From positions 39,642 to 103,641 of the forward strand of contig CAVYWA010000022.1 of NCBI GenBank assembly GCA_963772165.1: 64,000 bases of DNA, given 5' to 3'. Under the pieces are notes generated by a model. That model saw only the letters and a list, made by a program, of their open reading frames with translations. It was not told the origin of the DNA and searched no databases. This DNA is from JAGVPT01 sp963772165 (GTDB lineage Bacteria; Bacteroidota; Ignavibacteria; UBA10030; UBA8401). The translations under genes and the position numbers were made by a program. Of the stretch, positions 12,306 to 22,799 are shown one piece after another (position 1 is the first letter of the stretch; every line of letters begins with the position of its first letter).

Positions 12306-12475
12306 GCAACTAGTGCCGTTTCCGATATTAAATCTTGTATTATAACCGCAGAGGACGCTAAGATCACAAAGAAGTTTTTGTAAAAAGGCTAAGAAACCTT
12401 GCGTCCTTGGCGACCTTTGCGGTGAATTAGTTATTGAAAAATACAATATTTGTTTTTGGAAACAGCACTAGTTGC
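12306..12475. repeat. MITE-like element with 18-bp terminal inverted repeats
   Basis: The ends GCAACTAGTGCCGTTTCC (12306-12323) and GGAAACAGCACTAGTTGC (12458-12475) match at 17 of 18 positions as inverted repeats. The interior holds a second, imperfect inverted pair (ACCGCAGAGGACGC ... GCGACCTTTGCGGT). No coding capacity and no clear target-site duplication were found. Confidence 0.65.
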
Positions 12476-12839
12476 GTGATTCTTTTGCTTTTTAGTTAAG
12501 CCGTTTTTCCTGCAAATTCATTGAGGACTCTTTCCGTCACATTGAGCGACTGGTTAGGCAACAACAATTACATCGGTATCTCAGGTGGTCCTTTGTGAAA
12601 CCTTTCAAGTGTACCGTCTTATGTATTGACTCCCCTTTTGCGAGACCTGTGACCGGGCCATGTTCTGGATAAATTGGTCCACTTTGTAAATCCGCAAACA
12701 TTTTATCGTTCTGCCGGTTAAGAATTAGCTAATGATTTCGTGATAGATTTTTTTTATTGTATCTCTAGCTCGTGCAATAATTTATCGGTATCTTCGTCTG
12801 TTACATAGCAGTTAATAATCAATAATAAGAGAGACCACG
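12476..12839. other. Intergenic region before the ABC exporter
   Basis: AT-rich, with no recognisable gene or RNA. The promoter of the ABC exporter should lie here; no strong boxes stand out. Confidence 0.4.
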
Positions 12840-13757
12840 GTGAGTAATAAAAGTATTGAAGTAGTCAATTTCACAAAAAAGTTTGGCACTTTTACCGCAG
12901 TCGATAATATTTCATTTGATGTTGAAGAAGGTTCCGTTTTCGCTTTTCTCGGTCCCAACGGCGCAGGTAAAAGCACAACCATCAACACTCTTTGCACAAT
13001 ACAAGAAAAAACAGAAGGTGAATTACGGATAAACGGCAATGATGTAACACATCAAAAAGACAGCGTTCGAAAGGATATCGGTATTGTCTTTCAGGAATCG
13101 ACGCTGGATGGTAAGCTGACAGTTGATGAAAACCTAAGATTGCATTGCGATTTTTACAAAGTACCGAAAGAAAAGGTTAATGAGCGAATCAATTTTGCGC
13201 TTAACCTTGTCGATCTTGCCGATTGGAAAAAAGCTCCGGTCGAGAGCCTTTCAGGTGGAATGAAAAGAAGAGTAGAAATTGCCCGCGGTGTTGTTCATTT
13301 CCCAAAGATTCTTTTTTTAGATGAACCTACAACGGGCCTCGATCCGCAAACACGCGCAAACGTTTGGGATTATATTCTGAAACTCCAAAAGCAGGAACAG
13401 ATCACGATTTTTCTCACGACCCATTACATGGATGAAGCTGAAATATGCAATAAGGTAGCAATTATCGATCATGGGAAAATAGTCGCTCACGACACACCAT
13501 ATAATCTTAAAAAGAAATACACGACCACAACGATGAAGATCAAAACATCTCACGGAGATGATTTTGCAAAATACATCACAGAACATAAACTTAAATATCA
13601 ACGAGAGAACGACTCCTTTGTCGTTCGCGTAACAACAATAGATGATGTTTTTGAAATCACGTCACTATTCAGAGAATCGATCGAAGACATCGAGATCAAT
13701 AAAGGAACTTTGAATGAGGTATTTATTGCGATTACCGGCAAGGAGATTAGAGGATGA
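12840..13757 (+). CDS. ABC exporter ATP-binding protein (DrrA/CcmA type)
   Basis: This 305-residue ATPase drives export through the adjacent ABC-2 permease. Walker A is GPNGAGKST (38-46), the signature LSGGM (137-141), Walker B ILFLDEP (157-163), and the switch histidine is in TTHYMDEA (about 195). The C-terminal 80 residues are the accessory domain typical of DrrA-like ATPases. Start codon is GTG. The stop overlaps the permease start (ATGA), so the two are translationally coupled. Substrate is unknown; this subfamily moves drugs, lipids or polysaccharides. Confidence 0.93.
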   Translation: MSNKSIEVVNFTKKFGTFTAVDNISFDVEEGSVFAFLGPNGAGKSTTINTLCTIQEKTEGELRINGNDVTHQKDSVRKDIGIVFQESTLDGKLTVDENLRLHCDFYKVPKEKVNERINFALNLVDLADWKKAPVESLSGGMKRRVEIARGVVHFPKILFLDEPTTGLDPQTRANVWDYILKLQKQEQITIFLTTHYMDEAEICNKVAIIDHGKIVAHDTPYNLKKKYTTTTMKIKTSHGDDFAKYITEHKLKYQRENDSFVVRVTTIDDVFEITSLFRESIEDIEINKGTLNEVFIAITGKEIRG

Positions 13758-14584
13758 TCCGTTCAATTAAAGCGATTATTATGCGAAACCTGATGAAGTT
13801 TGTACGGGATAAGATACGATTATTCGCTACTCTTCTCATGTCCGGCCTTTTTTTGTTTATCTTTTCCTTCGCAACCAAATCGATTGGGATTAATTTAGCT
13901 CACCCGATGAATTATCTGATCTCGGGAATCATCATCATGACGGTGTTTCAAACGTCACTTAATAATTCCATGAGTATTCTGGAAGATATTTCCAGCGGCT
14001 TTATGAGAGAAATTCTTGTTGCTCCTATTGCGCGGTGGCACATTGCCACGGGACAAGTCTTCTCATCCATGATCATCTCCACGCTTCAAGGGTTGATCAT
14101 TATTGTCGTCGGAATCTTTATTGGGCTCGATGTTGACTTCATCCATGGCATTCTTATGATTGCGTTGATGTGTTTGGTAGGATTAACATTCAGCTCACTC
14201 GGTTTGTATCTGGCATCCATCACAAAAGAATCGACGAACTTTCAAATGATTGTTTCTGCGCTTGCCCTCCCGTTGACTTTTTTGTCCGGCGCATATATTC
14301 CAACAATGGCGCTTCCAAAAATTGTGACTCCTATTGTTTATCTGAATCCACTCACCTATACAACTTCGGCATTCCGGTACGTTTCTCTGCACCTGGAAAA
14401 TCAATCCACAGCAGAGCTTGTCGCATCGGGCGTTGAATTCAATATAAACGGTTTTATTATGACGCCGGCAATTGATGTTTTACTTATCGTGGCAATGGGC
14501 GCTATCTTTTTCACATTATGCGTGAGAAAGTTCAGTGATGCGGATTTTTCGAGGGTAAAAGTTTTTAAGCGGGGACGGCGATAA
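13754..14584 (+). CDS. ABC-2 type permease (DrrB-like)
   Basis: The 276-residue protein has six predicted membrane helices and the ABC-2 signature region near LALPLTFLSGAYIPTMALP, with the conserved pattern before the last helix (VYLNPLTYTTSAFRY). It pairs with the overlapping ATPase to make an exporter half; the pair should act as a 2+2 complex. A terminator follows 40 bp later, so this is a two-gene operon. Confidence 0.92.
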   Translation: MIRSIKAIIMRNLMKFVRDKIRLFATLLMSGLFLFIFSFATKSIGINLAHPMNYLISGIIIMTVFQTSLNNSMSILEDISSGFMREILVAPIARWHIATGQVFSSMIISTLQGLIIIVVGIFIGLDVDFIHGILMIALMCLVGLTFSSLGLYLASITKESTNFQMIVSALALPLTFLSGAYIPTMALPKIVTPIVYLNPLTYTTSAFRYVSLHLENQSTAELVASGVEFNINGFIMTPAIDVLLIVAMGAIFFTLCVRKFSDADFSRVKVFKRGRR

Positions 14585-14624
14585 GCGAATTAATGAAGAA
14601 GAACAATTTACAATGAGCTAACGT

Positions 14625-14661
14625 ACCTGCCCTGAAGCAAATCGGGCAGGTTTATTTTATT
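14625..14661 (+). terminator. Terminator of the ABC exporter operon
   Basis: Stem ACCTGCCC / GGGCAGGT (14625-14651) and T-rich tail TTTATTTTAT. Confidence 0.85.
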
Positions 14662-15139
14662 AAATGATTGTACGATAGTCACAACTGCCAAAAATCATTT
14701 AGCATCTCACCATTTTATCGAAAGCTTCTACGCGTTGATATCCAGGATTTTGATGTCTCATCGCAAGGGGAGTATGAGAGGATCTATTTTTTCTGATCAG
14801 GCATAATTGAGTATTAAACATCCCCCGGTAATAAGCAATGAGTGATCGAGCCGAGAATGCCCGGGCCATTGGGCCCAGCCTGCTCTTCCTCGCACACAGG
14901 ACTGAAAGAGCCTGCGATGGCTCTTTTTTAGCTTGATTGTTGATCGGCTTACCGGTACATTTTTGTGTTCAGCCTACCCGGGGGAACTGGGAGAACATGA
15001 CGAGAGGAGAACCCTCGGATTCGCGAACGCGATGATGAGGGTTTTTGTATTTTTATAAAGCGACGAATCCAGGCCGATGGAGATGCACGGCTGTACCTCT
15101 GATATCTCTTTTCTTCAGTTTTTATCGTAAGGGGCAAAT
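14662..15139 (+). other. Gene-free region with two further terminator-like hairpins
   Basis: No open reading frame is convincing. Two more intrinsic-terminator-like hairpins occur: AAAGAGCC / GGCTCTTT with a T run (14905-14929), and ACCCTC-TCGCG / CGCGA-GAGGGT with TTTTTG (15011-15047). A G+C-rich hairpin (GGGCCATTGGGCCC) precedes the first. This may encode one or two small RNAs ending at these sites; none matches a family recognised by eye. Confidence 0.4.
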
Positions 15140-16669
15140 ATGAAAACTCAGAGTCTTATGGCAGCCCTTATTTTTGTTTCCTTCGCTCCATCTTTATCCC
15201 AAACCGGCAACCCATTTCTCAACGATGACACGGTTACAGCGGGAAATTTCGACGATTGCCATCCCGCATTGCATCGAAACATGTATTTGGTCGGCATGAC
15301 TGTGAATCAATGGCTTGTCTTCGAACGCCGCTCTGATTCTATCTCTATGATTGCCGCAAAGAAATGCCTGCAACCGTCGGCATCATGGGATACTTCGGTT
15401 GCCGTCATCTCATCGAGCCCCATCGAGGAAGACGAACAGCTACCAGATATTTCGGCCTCTTATTATCCGTCCCTTGGACATCCAAACATGTACACCGTCG
15501 TTGCATGGCAGCAACAAAAGAATCTCGTTTGGAATATCTATTGTTCAGCTCAGCGAGGAGATTCCTTGGCCTGGGACCCAGCTGTTCCATTGACGAATGA
15601 CTCGATTAGTTGCACGAATGCTCGTGTAGTAGCGTATAATGATTCCGTTTTTATTCTAACCTGGAAAAGAGGGAACGCCGTTCTTTTCGAGTTCATAACT
15701 CATTCACCTTCCTCCTCCCCAATGAGATTCTCAACGCCGGACACGCTTGCCATTTCTAATGACGATTCGCTCGACTATGATATCAGCTTATACAGTCCGA
15801 GTGGATTCGCCGTCTGGACAGAACGGGACAGCAGCGGTTGCAGAATATTCCTTTTACGGCAATTCAACACCTATCCTATTTTTTCACTTGCGCCACCTGA
15901 AACATTATCGATCAGGGGGAATATCTCCAACCCGCAATTCGTCGGGGGCGATGGTTATTCCTCATTTTTTTTGTACGATTTGGCGGTCAATAATCTGCAC
16001 CAGATTCATTTCTGGAATGGCTTCTCGGATACAAATATCTCGCAGGATTCCGCTTCAGACTGCCGAAATGCGCGTGCCCTTATTTCGCCGAAGGTAATCG
16101 GGAAAACCGACCAAACCCTTAACAAGGAGTCTTCCATAGCATTCGATGTATTTACAATGGAGAAAAACAGATGGGGAGACTCCCTCTTATTCTTCCGAGG
16201 AGATTTCGTCACAAGCGATAGCATCAAGAGTGTCGGCTATAATCGGAACGCATGCATCAGTTCGACTATGTACTATCTTCCACAGGGCAGCGGATATGCG
16301 GTGCCATTCGTGTGGGAAAGCAACCGGGACGGCAGGTCTCACCTTTACTCCCGTTTGGTGGCTGTCGATATAGGCCAAGAGGTGAAAGATAGAGGAAACA
16401 GGATCAGCAGTTTTGAACTTGACCAGAACTTCCCCAACCCGTTCAATCCATCGACAGTCATCAGTTATCAATTGCCAGCGAACACTCTTGTCACACTGAA
16501 AGTGTATGATGAACTGGGACGGCTTGTAAGAACATTAGTCAATGATCGTCAGACCGCCGGCACTCACTCGGTTACTTTTAACGCGAGCAACCTGTCCAGC
16601 GGGGTCTATTTCTATAGACTTACTGCGGGAAGTTATGTCCAGACGAAGAAATTGATGCTGTTGAAATGA
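15140..16669 (+). CDS. Secreted protein of unknown function with T9SS sorting domain
   Basis: The 509-residue protein has a signal peptide (MKTQSLMAALIFVSFAPSLS) and about 390 residues of beta-rich sequence with many Trp and Asp that may form a propeller; no family was recognised. The C-terminal 80-90 residues (from NFPNPFNPSTVISYQLP to YVQTKKLMLLK) are a type IX secretion sorting domain, so it should reach the cell surface or medium. A 105-bp stretch of this domain (16555-16659) is identical to the one in the next gene. An AAGGGG ribosome site precedes the ATG. Confidence 0.8.
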   Translation: MKTQSLMAALIFVSFAPSLSQTGNPFLNDDTVTAGNFDDCHPALHRNMYLVGMTVNQWLVFERRSDSISMIAAKKCLQPSASWDTSVAVISSSPIEEDEQLPDISASYYPSLGHPNMYTVVAWQQQKNLVWNIYCSAQRGDSLAWDPAVPLTNDSISCTNARVVAYNDSVFILTWKRGNAVLFEFITHSPSSSPMRFSTPDTLAISNDDSLDYDISLYSPSGFAVWTERDSSGCRIFLLRQFNTYPIFSLAPPETLSIRGNISNPQFVGGDGYSSFFLYDLAVNNLHQIHFWNGFSDTNISQDSASDCRNARALISPKVIGKTDQTLNKESSIAFDVFTMEKNRWGDSLLFFRGDFVTSDSIKSVGYNRNACISSTMYYLPQGSGYAVPFVWESNRDGRSHLYSRLVAVDIGQEVKDRGNRISSFELDQNFPNPFNPSTVISYQLPANTLVTLKVYDELGRLVRTLVNDRQTAGTHSVTFNASNLSSGVYFYRLTAGSYVQTKKLMLLK

Positions 16670-16757
16670 CTAACCGCTTGAAACGACTTGCGGCTACAGA
16701 CGACTCTTGGCTTTACACAATAAAAAGCAGCATCAAAGACAGTAGAAAGATACAACC

Positions 16758-18957
16758 ATGAAAAAGGTTTATGTGGCTCTCCTTGGCCAATTCATATTGA
16801 TTCCAACACTGTTGAGTGCGCAGTGGCAATTGCGGTATCCATCAGTTGCGCCGTCGAGCATAACAGATATTGTCTTCGTGTCGGATAGAGTCGGATTCTG
16901 TTCGACAATCGATGCTGCTATTTATAGAACTACAGATAGAGGTGTAACATGGATGGAACTTGTCCGGAAAGAAAGGAAGTGTATTCACAGCATTGTATTT
17001 TCAGACACGCTGAACGGCGTTGCAGTCCTGCCGTACAGCTATATTGGGGATACACTAAACATATTGCAGACTTCCGATGGCGGGGAAACGTGGACCGAAC
17101 GATTTATTGCGGTATTCAATGAGTTTGCGATGTCGCAAACGACAAATAGGCTTTTCTCAGTTCACCCGGGCCTATGGTTGATGTCATCATACACGGGGGG
17201 AATCAGAATTAGCGCCGACCTGTTCCATTGGGACGAAGTATTCAAATTTGGAGGGTTTGTTGCTGGAGACGTGGGAGAGCCGGTTGCAGTGACAACATCG
17301 TTTGTGAAGCTCCAAAATAGTCGCATGCTGGCACTCTCGAATAAGTACGATTTTCAAAGGTACATGGGGATCACCGATTCTGTCTCTCTTATTCTAACGA
17401 CCGACACATCATGTACTCACTGGGACACATTGTGGGTTGGAGCTGATGTTCCGCTCTACTCAATGTGCTTTACAGACACGTTAAAAGGTTGGGCGGTGGG
17501 GGACTTAGGCACGATCATGAAAACATATGACGGCGGGCGCAGCTGGAGCAGGATCTATCGCGATTCATCCGTAAACCTGAGATATGTTACGGCCGTCGAT
17601 TCGCTCCACATTTTTGCCCTGGCTGATCAGGTACAGGATCCTGAATTCAACTGACGGTGGAAAATCCTGGAATGCCGGATCCGCAGATTTGAGCAGGTTT
17701 TTTCCGAAAGCAGTATTTATCGATAAATACACCGGATTCCTGACTGCAAACTCCGGCCTTCCATGGAAGACGATTGATGGAGGGATGACGTGGAATGAGC
17801 AAGTGCAAAATATTGCCGGCTCCATTTCACACCTTAAGTTTGTGTCGTTGACTTGTGGATTTGCCATTGCTTCAGGGAAAATGTTTAAAACATCGGACGG
17901 TGGATCAACATGGCTGGGGTTGGACACTGCCAGATTCTCAAACATGATTTCCTTTGACATGATTGACTCACTCTATGGCTGGGCCACAGACATCAATACC
18001 GCATACAAAACAACTGATGGGGGCTCAACATGGAATGCGGGCTTCATTGGCCGGGGAATTTCAATCTATCGAGGAGTCAATTTCTACGACGGAAGGCTCG
18101 GCGTAATTGCCGAGGCCAGGAACAATAACAACGATGCGTCGAACTATATTACTGTTGATAGCGGGAAAACCTGGACAGGATATACGATGCCTGGGTCTGT
18201 CTCTTCGTATTCAAAAGTTCAGTTCACCGATTACCAGCATGGATGGCTCGTCGAGCAGGGCGGGGTCTGGAGGACGGTCGATACGGGAAAAACATGGGCC
18301 AAGATATATTGGGATTCAACGTATTATATTCCCTGGGGATTTGATTTTGTTGACTCTCTTCATGGTTGGTACGTCAACGATAAAGCAAGATTTACTTCCG
18401 ACGGCGGTAACACGTGGAGTTCTTCACCCTTACCGTATGGGGAAGAAATCGAGGATGTGCATTTCATATCCTTGAAAAAAGGATTTGCGGTCGGATACTA
18501 CGGTTCAATCTTCAGCACAACCGATGGCGGTTGGACATGGCAATCAGATAGTCACAATTCAAGTGTGCCTTTGTTTTCAATATCAGAAGTTCGTGACAAC
18601 AACGTTTCGAATCTGTGGGTCGGAGGAGACTCGTTCGTCGTGGAATATATGAACACAGCAACAACTCGCGCAGAAATAGTGCACTCTCTTCCAAAGCAAT
18701 TTTTATTGAATCAAAATTATCCCAACCCATTCAATCCCTCAACAATTATTAGTTACCAGTTACCGACAAACGGTTTTGTGACATTGGAACTCTTCGACAT
18801 ACTTGGCCGGCAAGTAAAAACATTGGTCAACGAACGCCAGACTGCCGGCACTCACTCGGTTACTTTTAACGCGAGCAACCTGTCCAGCGGGGTCTATTTC
18901 TATAGACTTACTGCGGGAAGTTATGTCCAGACGAAGAAATTGATGCTAATCAAATAA
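16758..18957 (+). pseudogene. Asp-box (BNR/YCF48-like) T9SS protein gene with a +1 frameshift
   Basis: The first frame (16758-17654) gives a signal peptide and the N-terminal half. The second (from about 17625 to 18957) gives the rest and a T9SS sorting domain. At least ten Asp-box motifs of the form S/TxDxGxTW run through both halves (for example TSDGGETW, TYDGGRSW, TIDGGMTW, TTDGGSTW, TSDGGNTW), so both belong to one beta-propeller protein of about 730 residues. The frames meet near 17625-17655, where one extra base would explain the shift. As written the product stops before export sorting. It is a real frameshift or a base-call error. Confidence 0.8.
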
Positions 18958-19000
18958 TGTCGTACTACAGTTTTCTCCGTAACAAAAAAATTATTCGATT

Positions 19001-20230
19001 ATGAAATCGAAAGATATTATCCTTTGTTTTTCACTCTGTTGCTTTTTCGGATGTGCTAAGAAGAGTGATGGAATAACCTCTCCCTCTGTACCAACAACAG
19101 ATACCGTCCAACATGTAATCAGACCTCAACACGACATCCCGTGGGGTTCTTTGGCACAATCGGCATGGCCCAAAGCCCTTCACGATGCTCAATGTACAGG
19201 AAGAAGTTCATTCCCTGGACCCGTAAAAGGGCAAGTCAAATACACGATCCCGATGAGTCAATATACAACTGATATGGTGACCGCCACGGATAGCGTGTTC
19301 TATATTGCATCGGATTCTACCTTGTATGCGATCACGCTCAATGGGACGCATCTCTGGAACATCTTTATAGGAAATTATCTGCCGAATGATAGCCCGCCAA
19401 TGGCCGATGCGAACGGTATCATCTATGTCGGCGTACATGATGGTATCTCTGCATTTCGCAACAATGGCGCTCTTATCTGGCACGCTTAGCTCGATGGCGA
19501 AATATATCTTAAGTCGTGCGCTATCGGTCTCGATGGGACTATCTATACCACTTCAGAAAATGGGACACTGTATGCGATTAACCAATCAGGAAAAATTCTT
19601 TGGCAACGTACCGCACCAATGGGGCAATTCAAATGGGATGCTGGAGAAACTATTAGTTTTGCTCCCGATGGGAGCCGCTTTTATGTCGGAGGAAGCACAG
19701 CGCAACAATCCTTATATGCGCTGAGCACAAGCGGTGAAATACTGCAATCAGATTCACTGGGCGCCAGCCAGGGTGGAGCGATTAGTGTTGATGTTGACGG
19801 AAATATTTATTCTTACTTTGGAAATTATCTGATGTCCGTTTCACCCTCGGGGGTTGTGCGCTGGCGAATTGCTGCCGAACCGAATTGGAATGTGATAATT
19901 GATCCCAATGGCAACATTGCATATTTATCGAATGACAGTTTAACTTCGGTAGATAACGCCGGACTAAAACGTTGGAGCGTCCCAGTGCGTTCACTTGATT
20001 TCATAACGCACCTTGTGTGCGACGCTCAAGGAACCATTTTTATAGAAACCTCCGATGATTTTCAAAATTACGACGTGCAGGCAATCAGCAGCACAGGAAC
20101 CGTACAATGGTCGGTGACTGTGGGAGCCTATGTTAAAGAAGCTGGTCCGAGTCTCTCTAAAGAAGGCTATCTTTTGTTCCCACATTCTGATTATTATCCG
20201 ACACCGAAACAAGTTTATGTTATTGAATAA
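19001..20230 (+). pseudogene. PQQ-like beta-propeller lipoprotein gene with an in-frame TAG
   Basis: The protein starts with a lipoprotein signal (lipobox FFGC) and shows repeated blade-like units such as DSTLYAITLNGTHLWNI, NGTLYAINQSGKILW and SQQSLYALSTSGEI-type stretches, as in PQQ/pyrrolo-quinoline-like propellers. A TAG at 19487-19489 interrupts it. Reading straight on in the same frame continues the propeller (LDGEIYLKSCAIGLDG) to 20230, 409 codons in all. CAG to TAG would be a one-base change (WHAQLDG expected). Either a nonsense mutation or an error. TAG is used as a normal stop in the next gene. Confidence 0.78.
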
Positions 20231-20453
20231 GACATGTTGGACTCATTATCGTCGCTTCATCAGCATTCAACTGATGATGGACTCAGCCGCGCATATTGTC
20301 TACGATTGATTTGGCTGCACGTCGCCGCAGCTTTGCTCGGCTCCGTTAGAACTCGCAAATTACTGACTTCGTTTTTACATTAGTTAATTGCAATTGCCCG
20401 AAAGATAAAGAGTGTCTTAAACTTCGTTGATAAAAGAAAAGGAAGCAATCACA
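20231..20453. other. Intergenic region
   Basis: No gene seen. It carries the AAGGAAG ribosome site of the next gene, 7 bp before its ATG. Confidence 0.4.
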
Positions 20454-22799
20454 ATGGGAAAGTCACTACTTCTGCTCGTTTTATTTTGCGCAATAGCAGG
20501 CGCGCAGCAATTAAGCAATCCACAGCAAACTCCAGACACGGCCAACAAACGTCTCTTCACTCAGAATAAGGGACAATGGAACCCCGTGGTAAATACGGAC
20601 ACTCCCTCCTTCTCGCCGGTATCAGATACAATTGACGCCAAAGTGATCACGGATAGAAGGGTATTTCAAAAACATGAACATAAAGATCGAATGACCCTTT
20701 CAAAAGTCATTAGCAGCAGGGCTGCAACAGCATTGAAGACAGAAGCCGATACCGGCTCGGTTTATTGGCAACAAGCCAATGGACCTTATGGAGTGGATGT
20801 GACTTCCATAGTGATCAATTCATCCGGGAACATTTTTGCAGGAACTGATCGAGGAATATATCTTTCAACTAACAATGGGAGTAGTTGGGCACAGGAAAAT
20901 AATGGTCTGACTAACCCGGCAGTGAGATCTTTAGCGATCAATTCATCTGGATATATTTTTGCAGGAGTTCGCGGAGCAGTCTGTCTTTCAACAAATAATG
21001 GCAGTAGTTGGACTTATGTAGATAGTGGTTTGGCTGACGTGTACGTGAATTCATTAGCGAGCAATGCATCGGGGGACATTTTTGCAGGAACTTATGGAGA
21101 AGGAGTATATCTCTCAACAAATAATGGAAGCGGTTGGACAGAGGTAAATAATGGTTTGACGGACACGGATGTGTTGTCTTTAGCGATAAATTCATCGGGA
21201 AACATTTTTGCAGGAACTGACGGAGGAATATACCTTTCAACAAATAATGGGAGTAGCTGGACAGAGGTAAATAATGGTTTGACGAACACGGACGTGTTGT
21301 CTTTAGCAATCAATTCATCGGGAAATGTTTTTGCAGGAACTGATGGAGGAATATACCTTTCAACAAATAATGGGAGTAGTTGGACTCAGGTAAATAGCGG
21401 TTTGGCGAACACGGAGGTGCTTTCATTAGCAATCAATGCATCGGGAAATGTTTTTGCAGGAACTTATGATAGAGGCGTTTATCTTTTGACAAGTAACGGC
21501 AACAGCTGGACCTGCGTAGATAGTGGTTTGGCAAGCACGAATGTGTATTCATTAGCGATCAATGCATCGGGGAACATTTTTGCTGGAATTGGCGGAGGCA
21601 TTTATCTTTCTACGAATAATGGGAGTAGTTGGACAGAAGCAAATAATGGTCTGAGGGGTGCGAAGGTCTTGTCTTTCGCGATCAATTCGTCGGGGAACAT
21701 TTTTGCTGGAACTGATGAAGGAATATATCTTTCAACAAATAATGGGAGTAGTTGGACTCAGGTAAATAACGGATTGGGGAATGCGGATGTGTGGTCTTTA
21801 GTGATGAATTCATCTGGGTATATTTTTGCAGGAACCTATGGAGAAGGAGTATATTTTTCAACAAATAATGGCAGCAGTTGGACACAGGTAAATTATTCTG
21901 ATTTGTCGTACAAGAATGTGCAGGCATTAGCGATCAATTCATCGGGGTACATTCTTGCAGGCATTCATGATGGGGGCGCCTATCTGTCAACAAATAATGG
22001 CAGCAGTTGGATTCGGGTAGATAGCGGTTGGACGACAGCGAATGTGCTGTCATTCGCGATCAATGCATCGGGAAACATTTTTGCAGGAATTGAAGGAGGA
22101 GTATATCTTTCGACAAATAATGGAAGTAGTTGGACTAACATAGGTTTGACGAACACGGGGGAGGTGTTTTCTTTAGCGATCAATGCATCGGGGGACATTT
22201 TTGCAGGAGAGTATAGAGAAGGCGTTTATCTTTCAACAAATGATGGTACTAGTTGGACTCAAACAAGTTTGGACAGCATGTTTGTATATGCATTGGCGAT
22301 TAATAGATCGGGGGACATTTTTGCAGGAACTACTAGTGGAGGAGCTTCTGGAGGAGCAGTATATCATTCAACAAATAATGGGAGTAGTTGGACAGAGGTA
22401 AATAATGGTTTGACGAACACTAATGTGTATTCATTAGCGATCGATTCATCGGGGTATATTTTTGCAGGAACTGCGGGAGGTGTTTTTCGATCAATGAATT
22501 CGACAACTGACGTAAAAACACAACACACTATTGCAAAGGAATTTGCTTTGTTACAAAATTATCCAAATCCGTTCAATCCAAGCACAGTCATCAGCTATCA
22601 GCTTCCAGTCAACGGTTACGTTACCTTGAAAGTTTATGATGTGTTAGGTAGAGAGGTGAAAACTCTGGTTAACGATCGTCAGACTGCGGGCACTCACTCG
22701 GTTACGTTCGACGCGCGCACGTTAGCGAGCGGAGTGTATTTCTACAGGCTTAGTGCTGGGAGTTTTGTTAGCACGAAGAAATTGATGTTGATCAAGTAG
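20454..22799 (+). CDS. Secreted 14-repeat beta-propeller-like protein with T9SS sorting domain
   Basis: Signal peptide MGKSLLLLVLFCAIAGAQQ, then a linker of about 100 residues, then 14 tandem units of about 40 residues (20797-22500) built on VxSLAINSSGNIFAGTxGGIYLSTNNGSSWTxVNNGL, and a T9SS sorting domain. Units contain an Asp-box-like STNNGSSW and resemble two-component-regulator-type propeller blades. Several units are almost identical in DNA (for example 21180-21290 and 21300-21410), so copy number could change by recombination. An in-frame ATG exists at 20427+27 only; the start at 20454 was chosen because it follows AAGGAAG and begins the signal peptide. Function unknown; surface binding or adhesion is plausible. 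Confidence 0.85.
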   Translation: MGKSLLLLVLFCAIAGAQQLSNPQQTPDTANKRLFTQNKGQWNPVVNTDTPSFSPVSDTIDAKVITDRRVFQKHEHKDRMTLSKVISSRAATALKTEADTGSVYWQQANGPYGVDVTSIVINSSGNIFAGTDRGIYLSTNNGSSWAQENNGLTNPAVRSLAINSSGYIFAGVRGAVCLSTNNGSSWTYVDSGLADVYVNSLASNASGDIFAGTYGEGVYLSTNNGSGWTEVNNGLTDTDVLSLAINSSGNIFAGTDGGIYLSTNNGSSWTEVNNGLTNTDVLSLAINSSGNVFAGTDGGIYLSTNNGSSWTQVNSGLANTEVLSLAINASGNVFAGTYDRGVYLLTSNGNSWTCVDSGLASTNVYSLAINASGNIFAGIGGGIYLSTNNGSSWTEANNGLRGAKVLSFAINSSGNIFAGTDEGIYLSTNNGSSWTQVNNGLGNADVWSLVMNSSGYIFAGTYGEGVYFSTNNGSSWTQVNYSDLSYKNVQALAINSSGYILAGIHDGGAYLSTNNGSSWIRVDSGWTTANVLSFAINASGNIFAGIEGGVYLSTNNGSSWTNIGLTNTGEVFSLAINASGDIFAGEYREGVYLSTNDGTSWTQTSLDSMFVYALAINRSGDIFAGTTSGGASGGAVYHSTNNGSSWTEVNNGLTNTNVYSLAIDSSGYIFAGTAGGVFRSMNSTTDVKTQHTIAKEFALLQNYPNPFNPSTVISYQLPVNGYVTLKVYDVLGREVKTLVNDRQTAGTHSVTFDARTLASGVYFYRLSAGSFVSTKKLMLIK

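Noticed and set aside
20797..22500. Possible CRISPR array because of regular repeats
   Set aside because: The repeats are about 120 bp, in frame and encode protein units; no direct-repeat/spacer pattern or cas genes were seen anywhere in the window.
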